The notes under the pieces: generated by a model
Seen by the model: only the letters and a program-made list of their open reading frames with translations
Told to the model about the DNA's origin: nothing
The model's database searches: none
Shown: positions 39,548 through 46,829 of the stretch, in pieces
Numbering within the stretch: position 1 is the first letter of the stretch
How the letters are laid out: every line of letters begins with the position of its first letter
NCBI RefSeq assembly: GCF_028682175.1
Contig: NZ_JANHKS010000003.1
Location: 186,001 to 250,000 of the forward strand
Source of the DNA: Pseudomonas putida
Lineage (GTDB): Bacteria; Pseudomonadota; Gammaproteobacteria; Pseudomonadales; Pseudomonadaceae
Direction: 5' to 3'
DNA length: 64,000 nt
Made by a program: the position numbers and the translations under genes

Positions 39548-39576
39548 GGTAAATATCAGTGGGAATGATATTTACC
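39548..39576 (-). promoter_or_regulatory. LysR-type operator upstream of mexE
   Basis: GGTAAATATCA and TGATATTTACC form a perfect 11-base dyad with a 7-base spacer, 78-106 bases before the mexE start. It contains ATAT-N11-ATAT, the T-N11-A pattern of LysR-type regulators. On the mexE strand it also partly fits the MexT consensus as I recall it (ATCA-N5-GTCGAT-N4-ACYAT): ATCA-N5-ACTGAT-N4-ACCTT. MexT is the natural candidate. Confidence 0.7.
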
Positions 39577-39693
39577 TGTGCAGAGGCTCTATTTCGGGGT
39601 TTTGACTGGATGGGGTGATCGGGAGAAAGCGGTTGTCACAGGCGTGTATAAAAACGGTCATGTGAGCCGGGTAGATCACCTTCGAAATCAGCG

Positions 39694-40152
39694 TTATTGA
39701 GCTTCAGCCCAATCGCCACAGGTCGAGGCTATCAGTGTGTCCCAATCATCGGGCGGATTGCCCCGTCCCAGCATCTTTTCGAAGACTGCATACGGATCGG
39801 ACCTGCTGCCTGCCGACCTCAGTGTCTGCTCGTCATTGACCCATGCGTAGACGATGACTCTGGCGGTTGAGTCATAGCGGAAGAACAGCCGGAAGCGTCT
39901 GCCGATTTTCGCCCTGCGCCAGTGGCGATAGGCTGTTCCCAGCGTGTTGCCTTGGCGGTAATCATCCCGGGCGGGGTCGCCTGGAACGACATCCAGAATC
40001 AGCTGACTCAAGGCTCGCAAGAGTTTGACGTTTGCGTTGCTCTGGAATCCATCCGGATCACTCTGTTCGGCTCGCGCTGCGGCGGACTGAAGTTTGCGAA
40101 GCTGGGCGGTGAGACCTTCATGGAACAGCAGTGTCCATCCATGGCGCTGCAT
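39694..40152 (-). CDS. yhaV: type II toxin YhaV (RelE-fold ribonuclease)
   Basis: A 152-residue protein (E. coli YhaV 154) of the toxin family paired with PrlF, a ribosome-dependent mRNA-cleaving enzyme. Its typical sequence is MQRHGWTLLFHEGLTAQLRKL ... TLGTAYRHWRRAKIGRRFRLFFRYDSTARVIVYAWVNDEQTLR, with the basic RRAKIGRRFRLFFR core expected for the active site. ATG 40152 overlaps the prlF stop (ATGA), so the antitoxin is translated first. The locus sits between mexEF-oprN and scoAB. Confidence 0.92.
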   Translation of the reverse strand: MQRHGWTLLFHEGLTAQLRKLQSAAARAEQSDPDGFQSNANVKLLRALSQLILDVVPGDPARDDYRQGNTLGTAYRHWRRAKIGRRFRLFFRYDSTARVIVYAWVNDEQTLRSAGSRSDPYAVFEKMLGRGNPPDDWDTLIASTCGDWAEAQ

Positions 40153-40469
40153 CAGAGCTCGACCTCACCCTCGATATCCTGGTCCAGATCCACGTCATGG
40201 CCTGCGTTCGCGAGCATTGTGTGCGCCAGATCCCTGGGCAACGCTTCAACATTTCGGCCTGCGCGAATGTCGGCTTCCAGCAGGCTGAGGAACGCGCCAA
40301 TGGCCGGGTCTTCGTGAGGGGCATCGGCACGGGTGACGACCACCTCTCCGTCACGCACGTCGAAGGCGATCTTGCCACCCGTATCCAGTCCCAGTAGCTG
40401 CCGAACGGATTTGGGCAGGGTGATTTGACCCTTGGAGGTAAGCGTGGCGATTTCGTGGATGGCAGACAT
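40152..40469 (-). CDS. prlF: antitoxin PrlF (AbrB/SpoVT fold)
   Basis: A 105-residue antitoxin. Residues 5-50 (HEIATLTSKGQITLPKSVRQLLGLDTGGKIAFDVRDGEVVVTRA) form a swapped-hairpin AbrB DNA-binding domain with the diagnostic TSKGQITLPK. The acidic C-terminal half (LANAGHDVDLDQDIEGEVEL) should wrap YhaV. In this family PrlF with YhaV represses its own promoter; a perfect inverted repeat for that lies at 40496-40521. It is the first gene of the prlF-yhaV pair. Confidence 0.93.
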   Translation of the reverse strand: MSAIHEIATLTSKGQITLPKSVRQLLGLDTGGKIAFDVRDGEVVVTRADAPHEDPAIGAFLSLLEADIRAGRNVEALPRDLAHTMLANAGHDVDLDQDIEGEVEL

Positions 40470-40495
40470 GATGGCGTCTCGTGGTGAGCTTTGAG

Positions 40496-40521
40496 CAAGG
40501 TAAGGAAAAATCCTTACCTTG
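40496..40521 (-). promoter_or_regulatory. perfect inverted repeat, probable PrlF-YhaV operator
   Basis: CAAGGTAAGGA-AAAA-TCCTTACCTTG: 11-base perfect arms, 27 bases upstream of the prlF start. There is no T-run on the minus strand, so it is not a terminator for scoB. Its position matches the autoregulatory operator of toxin-antitoxin operons. Confidence 0.75.
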
Positions 40522-40536
40522 TCAATCTGGGAGCAC

Positions 40537-41178
40537 TCACTTGATCAATGGCACGCCACTGAGCCTCTGCAGCTCGTCGAAGTCGATGTCAGAGCAGATT
40601 TCCACTACTTTCAGGCCATCGCTTGTCACTTCCAGCACGGCCAGGTCGGTGTAGATGCGGCTGACGCAGCCGATGCCGGTCAAGGGGTAGGTGCACTCGG
40701 GCACGATCTTGCTTTCGCCGGACTTGGTCAGGTGGTCCATCATTACGAACACCTGGCGGGCGCCGGTGGCCAGGTCCATTGCGCCGCCCACGGCCGGGAT
40801 CGAGCCTTCAGCGCCGGTGTGCCAGTTGGCGAGGTCGCCCTTGACCGACACCTGGAAGGCGCCCAGTACGGCGATGTCCAGGTGGCCGCCGCGCATCATC
40901 GAAAACGAGTCGGCGTGGTGGAAGAAAGCACCACCGGTGAGCAGGGTGACGTGCTGCTTGCCGGCGTTGATCAGGTCATCGTCTTCCTCGCCGGCGGCCG
41001 GGCTTGGCCCCATGCCCAGCAGACCGTTTTCGCTGTGCAGGAACACTTCCTTGTCGCCCAGGTAGTTGGCCACCAGAGTCGGTGCGCCGATGCCCAGGTT
41101 GACGTACGCGCCTTCCTGGATGTCTGCGGCTACGCGCTGGGCCATTTCGGTACGGGAGAGCTTTTTGGTAATGGTCAT
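40537..41178 (-). CDS. scoB: 3-oxoacid CoA-transferase subunit B
   Basis: Small subunit of a succinyl-CoA:3-ketoacid (acetoacetate) CoA-transferase, 213 residues. The catalytic Glu is E50 in SENGLLGMGP, the signature of family I beta subunits. GAYVNLGIGAPTLVANYL precedes it. It works with the subunit A product encoded just upstream (8-base gap) to activate acetoacetate for entry to acetyl-CoA. No thiolase gene is adjacent here, unlike many sco/ato clusters. Confidence 0.92.
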   Translation of the reverse strand: MTITKKLSRTEMAQRVAADIQEGAYVNLGIGAPTLVANYLGDKEVFLHSENGLLGMGPSPAAGEEDDDLINAGKQHVTLLTGGAFFHHADSFSMMRGGHLDIAVLGAFQVSVKGDLANWHTGAEGSIPAVGGAMDLATGARQVFVMMDHLTKSGESKIVPECTYPLTGIGCVSRIYTDLAVLEVTSDGLKVVEICSDIDFDELQRLSGVPLIK

Positions 41179-41186
41179 GGCAGGCC

Positions 41187-41882
41187 TCAGACAGCGTTGG
41201 CGATCGAAGAAGCGCCGGCGCCGGAAACGGCGACCACGCGCTGGACGAAGATACCCGGAGTGATGATGTGCTCCGGATCCAGTTCGCCAAGTTCGACGAT
41301 CTGGTCGACCTGGGCAATGGCGGTCCTGGCGGCCATGGCCATGATCGGGCCGAAGTTGCGGGCGGCCTTGCGATAGATCAGGTTGCCCCAGCGATCACCC
41401 TTGTACGCCTTGATCAGCGCGAAGTCGGCATGCAGCGGCATCTCCAGGACGTACTGGCGGCCGTTGATCTCGCGGGTTTCCTTGCCTTCGGCCAGGAGGG
41501 TGCCGTAGCCGGTCGGCGAGAAGAATGCACCGATGCCCGAACCCGCTGCGCGGATGCGCTCGGCCAGGTTGCCTTGCGGCACCACTTCCAGCTCGATCTT
41601 GCCGGCGCGATACAGTTCGTCGAAGACGTAGGAATCGGACTGGCGCGGGAACGAGCAGACCACCTTGCGCACGCTGCCCGCCTTGAGCAGAGCGGCCAGG
41701 CCGATCTCGCCGTTGCCGGCGTTGTTGCTAATGATGGTCAGGTCGCGGGTACCGGTATCGATCAGCGCATCGATGAGCTCGGACGGCATGCCGGCAGTGC
41801 CGAAGCCTCCGACCATGATGGTTGAACCGTCGGTAATTCCCTGCACCGCGCTGGCGATGGACTCGAACGTTTTATTGATCAA
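41187..41882 (-). CDS. scoA: 3-oxoacid CoA-transferase subunit A
   Basis: Alpha subunit, about 231 residues, with the CoA-binding signature GSTIMVGGFGTAGMPSELIDAL near the N-terminus and AGSGIGAFFSPTGYGT in the middle. The likely start is TTG at 41882 (protein MINKTFESIASAV), with CAGGAG 6 bases upstream. In-frame codons further upstream give a long tail that is atypical for the family. scoA-scoB are co-directional with mexT, which lies 248 bases upstream. Confidence 0.88.
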   Translation of the reverse strand: MINKTFESIASAVQGITDGSTIMVGGFGTAGMPSELIDALIDTGTRDLTIISNNAGNGEIGLAALLKAGSVRKVVCSFPRQSDSYVFDELYRAGKIELEVVPQGNLAERIRAAGSGIGAFFSPTGYGTLLAEGKETREINGRQYVLEMPLHADFALIKAYKGDRWGNLIYRKAARNFGPIMAMAARTAIAQVDQIVELGELDPEHIITPGIFVQRVVAVSGAGASSIANAV

Positions 41883-42129
41883 AGCGAGCTCCTGGTCATT
41901 CCTGGAGTGTGGATTGTCGGTCTGGCCGTCGTCCTTTGAAGGAGGGGCCAGTCGCGCTTGGCGTTGTTTGTTGCGTTGCGCTAAGCGTGCCGCAAGATCG
42001 GGCAACAGTAGAGAGGGTTTGGCGGAATTGGTGCGATTATCGAACGGTTGTGCGATTTTCGAGCATTACGCGGTTTGCCCGCTGTAACGCTCGATGAAGG
42101 GCACGCCCAGGCGGGCATGCCCACAGGTA

Positions 42130-43044
42130 TCAAAGGCTGTCGGGGTCGCCGAAGAACATCTGAATCCGTGACCTCAACCAGCGCTCGCCGGGGTCGTTGT
42201 CCTGGGAGCCGCGCCAGGCCATGTGCAGTTCGAAGGTGCGGGCTTCCAGTGGCAGTTCCTCTGCGCGTACGCCGCCGGCGGCGGTCAGCACGTCGGCTGT
42301 GTAGTCGGGCACGGTAGCAACGATGTCGGTGCCGGAAATCAGGGTCGCCAGGCCGTTGAACTGCGGTACGGCGAGTACGACGTGGCGCTTGCGGCCGATC
42401 TTTTCCAGGTACTCGTCGATGAAGCCGCCCAGATCGCCTGCGAACGACACCAGCGCGTGGGGCCGGGCGCAGAAGTCGTCCAGAGTGATGGCGCCGGGCA
42501 TGGAATCGGCGCGCAGCAACTTGGGTCGGCTGCGGCGTAGCACCTTGCGTTTGGCGTTGGCCGGCAGGTCGTCGGTGTAGCTGACGCCGATGGAAATTTC
42601 GCCAGACGACAGCAGCGAGGGCATCAGGATGTAGTTGGTGCGGCGTACCACCAGGACGATGCCGGGGGCTTCGGAGCGCAGGCGCTTGAGCAGCGACGGC
42701 AGCAGCGCGAATTCGGCGTCGTCCGACAGCCCGATGCGGAACACCGCAGTGCTGGTGGCCGGGTCGAAGTCGGCGGCGCGGCTCACGGCGGTGGAAATGG
42801 AATCCAGCGCAGGGGAGAGCAGGCCGAAGATTTCCACGGCGCGGGCCGTCGGTTCCATGCTGCGCCCGGTGCGCACGAACAACGGGTCGTCGAACAGCCC
42901 GCGCAGGCGTGACAGCGCAGCACTGATGGCGGGCTGGCCGAGAAACAGTTTTTCCGCCGCACGCGTGACGCTGCGTTCATGCATGAGGGTTTCGAACACG
43001 ATGAGCAGGTTGAGGTCGACGCGACGCAGGTCGTTGCGATTCAT
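42130..43044 (-). CDS. mexT: LysR-type regulator, MexT orthologue
   Basis: A 304-residue LysR-family activator. Winged HTH at residues 8-67 (LNLLIVFETLMHERSVTRAAEKLFLGQPAISAALSRLR), then a periplasmic-binding-like effector domain. The sequence follows P. aeruginosa MexT closely as I remember it (MNRNDLRRVDLN start, LFVRTGRSMEPTARA, C-terminus MFFGDPDSL), including its length. ATG 43044 was chosen by that match. It is divergent from mexS, as in P. aeruginosa. MexT normally activates mexEF-oprN and mexS. Here the efflux operon begins about 2.7 kb further on, behind scoAB and prlF-yhaV. Confidence 0.88.
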   Translation of the reverse strand: MNRNDLRRVDLNLLIVFETLMHERSVTRAAEKLFLGQPAISAALSRLRGLFDDPLFVRTGRSMEPTARAVEIFGLLSPALDSISTAVSRAADFDPATSTAVFRIGLSDDAEFALLPSLLKRLRSEAPGIVLVVRRTNYILMPSLLSSGEISIGVSYTDDLPANAKRKVLRRSRPKLLRADSMPGAITLDDFCARPHALVSFAGDLGGFIDEYLEKIGRKRHVVLAVPQFNGLATLISGTDIVATVPDYTADVLTAAGGVRAEELPLEARTFELHMAWRGSQDNDPGERWLRSRIQMFFGDPDSL

Positions 43045-43183
43045 GACGGGGTCTCGGGAACGTGGGTCGATACGTTGGCCGCCCGCAAGGCAGGGCCGGT
43101 TTTGGCTCAGGAACGAATAGTACGGGTATTGGCCGATTCTGCGCACGGTTAAATTCATCCGCAAGCATACCAACGTGTTAACC

Positions 43184-43198
43184 ATCACGGCCGTCGAT
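43184..43198 (+). promoter_or_regulatory. putative MexT box between mexT and mexS
   Basis: ATCA-CGGCC-GTCGAT matches the first two blocks of the MexT consensus as I recall it (ATCA-N5-GTCGAT-N4-ACYAT) exactly, but the third block is absent (TGCGC). It lies 140 bases upstream of mexT and 318 upstream of mexS. Confidence 0.45.
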
Positions 43199-43516
43199 AA
43201 TTTGCGCTGAACCTTGGCCCCGCGATTTTGACCAATGGGTATGAGCACCCGATTGGCCTTTGCGCCGCAGCGCCCGTGCAGTTTACGCGCCGTCTGGCGG
43301 TACGTTCATCCGGAAAATGGGCGTCGGGTTGCATTGTCGATACGAGAAAAGAACAATGACCGCCTTGAATACGTGAGCATTCGATGGTTATCTAATGACC
43401 GCCTTTCAACAACAGAATCGATGACAGGCATGTCGACTATTAATAGCCACTGATAGTGTTACCGGCAGCGCCCGGATAGAGTTCATGGCATCAAGGTTCA
43501 TAAGGCGAGGTTCGAA

Positions 43517-44551
43517 ATGTCCCGCACGATCCGTTTTCATCAGTTTGGCCCGGCCGAGGTGCTCAAGGTAGAAGAGCAGCAAGCCGCGTTGCCAGCACCC
43601 GGAGAGGTGCAGATACGCGTCCAGGCGATTGGTGTCACCTGGTATGACGTGCTGTGGCGACAAAATCTGGCATCGTCCCAGGCAAAGCTGCCCGCTGGCC
43701 TGGGGTCTGAAATGGCCGGCGTGATTACCGCCGTCGGCGATGGCGTGGATGACCTGAAGGTCGGCGACAAGGTCGCAAGCTTTCCGTCAGCCAACCCTAA
43801 CGAGCATCCGGTGTATGGCGAGTTCATCGTCCTGCCACGCACCTCCGTGACCAAATACCCGGACATCCTCACGCCCAATCAGGCGGCGGTGCACTACACC
43901 CCGATGCTGGTGGCGTATTTTGCCTACGTGGAGCTGGCCCGCGTGAAAGAAGGGCAAGTGGCCCTGATCACTGACGCCGGTCACTGCGCCGGTCCCGCGT
44001 TCCTGCAACTGGGCAAGGCGCTGGGCCTGAAGGTCATCGCGGCCATCAAGACCGATGATGAAGAAGGCACTTCACGCCGCTACCTGACGTCCCTGGGCGC
44101 CGACAAGGTAGTGGTGACCGAGGAGCAGGATTTGCTGCTCGCGATCAACAAGTACACTGACAAGGCTGGCGTCAACGTCATCCTCGATGGTCTGGGCGGT
44201 CCGCAGATGTCGATTCTCGGCGATGCCCTCGCGCCTCGCGGCAGCCTGATCCTGTACGGTCTGCAAGGCGGCAACCAGGTGCAATTCCCGGCCTGCGCTG
44301 CGTTCCAGAAGAACATCCAGTTCTTCGTTCACTGCGTTGGCAACTTCACCGGCAAGCCGGAACTGGGTATCCCCCAGGACAAGGAAGCGGTCGAGCGCGC
44401 GCTGCTCAAGATCAACGAGCTGACCCGCGACAAACTGCTGCTGCCACAGGTGACCAAGGTCTTCCCGTTCGAGCAGGTCGTGGAAGCCCATCGTGTAATG
44501 GACGGCTGCCCGGTAGGTGGGCGTGTCGTGGTGGAAGTCGAGTCCGCCTGA
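43517..44551 (+). CDS. mexS: MexS-like quinone oxidoreductase (zinc-type ADH superfamily)
   Basis: A 344-residue medium-chain dehydrogenase/reductase without the catalytic Cys of zinc alcohol dehydrogenases, hence quinone-oxidoreductase-like. N-terminal GroES-like domain (PGEVQIRVQAIGVTWYDVLWRQ, LPAGLGSEMAGVITAVGDGV), then a Rossmann domain (VALITDAGHCAGPAFLQLGKALGLKVIAA). It is divergent from mexT, the same arrangement as mexS-mexT in P. aeruginosa, where loss of MexS switches on MexEF-OprN. The role is therefore inferred to be disposal of the compound sensed by MexT. An intrinsic terminator follows. Confidence 0.88.
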   Translation: MSRTIRFHQFGPAEVLKVEEQQAALPAPGEVQIRVQAIGVTWYDVLWRQNLASSQAKLPAGLGSEMAGVITAVGDGVDDLKVGDKVASFPSANPNEHPVYGEFIVLPRTSVTKYPDILTPNQAAVHYTPMLVAYFAYVELARVKEGQVALITDAGHCAGPAFLQLGKALGLKVIAAIKTDDEEGTSRRYLTSLGADKVVVTEEQDLLLAINKYTDKAGVNVILDGLGGPQMSILGDALAPRGSLILYGLQGGNQVQFPACAAFQKNIQFFVHCVGNFTGKPELGIPQDKEAVERALLKINELTRDKLLLPQVTKVFPFEQVVEAHRVMDGCPVGGRVVVEVESA

Positions 44552-44669
44552 GCGCAATCTACCGCGCGAGGCTGACTGTTCGACGCCCAGGCCCAGGCGT
44601 CGGCGTTGTGGATCCGGTCACCGGTTCAGGGTGTCCGTCCCGTCATTTACCGGCCATGCAAGACCCGAC

Positions 44670-44705
44670 AAAGCCTTCCCGATTCGTTCAGGAAGGCTTT
44701 TTTGT
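44670..44705 (+). terminator. mexS intrinsic terminator
   Basis: AAAGCCTTCC and GGAAGGCTTTTTTGTTT form a stem with a long T-run, about 120 bases after mexS. Confidence 0.9.
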
Positions 44706-44897
44706 TTATGGGGTCGAACCTGTTGAACGGATGTGTACTTTGCCCGGTGTGCGAAGTTAGAGCGCTGTGTGTTGTTCAGGGTGTTCGATCATTAAACAAA
44801 GTTGTTTAAAAGCGTGCATGTTTCAGTGGAAAGCTGACAGGCATTCCGTCGGCATTCTGTAGCTTGTAATTGTGAATCAGATACCGATAATGACGGG

Positions 44898-45188
44898 GTG
44901 AACCAAAACTCAAGGAACGAGTCATGCCTGACTGTCTGTCGTGGCCGATGGTTATACGGTGCCGGATGCACGCCACTATCGGTCTTCCATATTTGTCTGT
45001 GTCCAACCCCGTGTGCGGTGCGCTGCAAGGCGCGCCTGCAGTGGCTTGCGGGCCTTTCCCGTCACTGGCGTTTCAGTGCTGTTCAACTCAGGACAGCAGT
45101 TGATCGCGAATATCATCACGCGCTGTTTGAGCGTGGTACGCAGAAGGTGATCAACTCTTCAATGACGCGTGTTGTCGCAAGAGTTTGA
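44898..45188 (+). other. leader region with overlapping Cys-rich short frames before the PP-loop gene
   Basis: Two frames overlap here. An ATG at 44924 with AAGGA 8 bases upstream encodes 59 residues (to 45103) with seven Cys. A GTG at 44898 encodes 96 residues, with eight Cys in the first half, and stops at 45186-45188, sharing its last base with the ATG of the next gene (TGATG). Third-position G/C is only about 55-62 percent, below real genes nearby, so neither is secure. The remaining gap from the mexS terminator (44706-44897) is A/T-richer and probably holds the promoter. Confidence 0.35.
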
Positions 45189-46729
45189 TGTTGTCGCAGG
45201 GCTGCACTACGGATGATCGGATAATGGGTTCCATACATGAACAGGCAATGACATATGTCTATCAGCAAGTTCTTCAGCGCTTGTTGAGTTATTTGAACCG
45301 CGCGGAACGCACCGCGCTGCAACTATTGATTCAACGCCTGATAGTGGCCGCCGGTGGCATGGAGCGGGTCGGGCAGTACAGGATTCTGGTGGCCTTCAGT
45401 GGCGGCAAGGACAGCGCCTACACCGTGGCCCTGTTGCGCGCCGCCCAGTTGAGCATCGCCTGCCGGGCGCCCACCACCTTCAACCTGCGCATTGCCAACA
45501 TGCGCCATGCGGGGATGACGTCGGCAGTGATGGACAACATCAACCGCTGTTACTCGGCGCTGTTCCTGCACGACGACCCCCGGGTCGAGTTGCTGGTGGT
45601 GGATCACCGCTACGTGCAGGCCTTCGAGCCCGACTTGCCATTCTCCACGGCCGGGCGCGAGCAGAACCGCTCCGACATGCTGCTGGGCGGGCACCTGACC
45701 GCAGGGGATGCCCGCACCACCTTCTGCAACAGCTGCTATCTGGGCATGACCGAGTTCCTCGGCCGTGCGGCCTGTTGGGGCGAGGGTGTGGACGCGGTGC
45801 TCAGCGGGGATTCGCTCAAGGAGCAGAAGCAGTACGCCACCTGGATCATGCGTCTGGCGCGGCAGAACGGCCAGAAGGTCGAGCACTGGCACAAGCTCGG
45901 CTTCAGCACGGCCCTGAGCACCATCGACAGCGTCGGCCAGGCCTATTACCACGAGCTGTATGGCGAAGAGGCCGAGCCGCCCGGGTTTACCCCGCGGTTG
46001 CCGGTGTATCCGGGCCGGCCCGTGACTCCGGCGTTCCTGACGGTGGCCGACCTGATCGGTTTCAGGGTCGAGGATCACTGGCCATTGCTGACGGATTTCC
46101 TGGGGTTCCGTTTCGACGATCTGGCCTTCAGTTTCAGTGAGTCGGATTGCGCGAACCCGCTGCTGATGGCTCACATGCGCGGGCTCAAGGCGCAATTCGT
46201 CCAGGGGCGTGAATACGCCGACGGCATCAAGGAATACCTGGAACTTGCGGCGGGCATGATGCGGCGCAAAGGCATGCCGCGACGCCTGATCGAACAGGCC
46301 ATGGCGGCCTACGACAGCCCCGAGAAATTGCTGGAACGGCGCGAGCTGGCGGCCGGGTACGGGTTCGAGGCGTTCGGCCTGAACGAGGCGCAACTGGTCT
46401 GCCTGATGTTCGCGCCCTTCGTCGATTGCGGCGCGCAACTGGAAGCGTTTCTGCGCCGTTGTCATCCCGGCATGCTGGTGGCGCTGGGCGATCTGCACAA
46501 GGTGCTGTCCGGCGACGTGGCTTCGGATCAGGTGGTCCAGTGGCTGGTGGATGTCAGCGGCCTGACGCTCAAGGGCCTGCAGAGTCTCTACGCGAAACGG
46601 CGCGTGGACTTCTGCGACGACAGCTCGATCATTGCCCGAGTCCGCGCCAGCGACCCCGACAAGGGCCATGTCACGACGATCGACCAGGAAACCGGCGAGA
46701 CGGTCACGGAACTGATCTCCGGTCGCTGA
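45188..46729 (+). CDS. PP-loop (adenine nucleotide alpha hydrolase-like) enzyme of unknown function
   Basis: A 513-residue protein with the PP-loop motif ILVAFSGGKDSAY (SGGKDS at 71-76), which adenylates a substrate carbonyl in thiolation or amidation enzymes. A CxxC at 180-183 (TTFCNSCYLGM) and a later Cys 321 (SESDCANPLL) recall the Fe-S-binding Cys set of TtuA/Ncs6-type tRNA thiolases, by inference only. AVLSGDSLKEQKQYATW fits the second conserved loop. It is much longer than TtuA, with an extra helical C-terminal region. The start is uncertain between ATGs at 45188, 45224 and 45251. A MocR regulator gene follows 100 bases downstream. Confidence 0.72.
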   Translation: MLSQGCTTDDRIMGSIHEQAMTYVYQQVLQRLLSYLNRAERTALQLLIQRLIVAAGGMERVGQYRILVAFSGGKDSAYTVALLRAAQLSIACRAPTTFNLRIANMRHAGMTSAVMDNINRCYSALFLHDDPRVELLVVDHRYVQAFEPDLPFSTAGREQNRSDMLLGGHLTAGDARTTFCNSCYLGMTEFLGRAACWGEGVDAVLSGDSLKEQKQYATWIMRLARQNGQKVEHWHKLGFSTALSTIDSVGQAYYHELYGEEAEPPGFTPRLPVYPGRPVTPAFLTVADLIGFRVEDHWPLLTDFLGFRFDDLAFSFSESDCANPLLMAHMRGLKAQFVQGREYADGIKEYLELAAGMMRRKGMPRRLIEQAMAAYDSPEKLLERRELAAGYGFEAFGLNEAQLVCLMFAPFVDCGAQLEAFLRRCHPGMLVALGDLHKVLSGDVASDQVVQWLVDVSGLTLKGLQSLYAKRRVDFCDDSSIIARVRASDPDKGHVTTIDQETGETVTELISGR

Positions 46730-46829
46730 CCATTGTGCCCGTGATGCCGTTGCGCCGGGCTCCGGCGGCCGCACCACGGGCGATTTCTCTCAACGACCCT
46801 GCGCCTTGCGCATGGATGGGGTGTGCCTG

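Noticed and set aside
40496..40521. Terminator for scoB
   Set aside because: The palindrome is perfect but no T-run follows on the minus strand, and it lies just before the prlF start.
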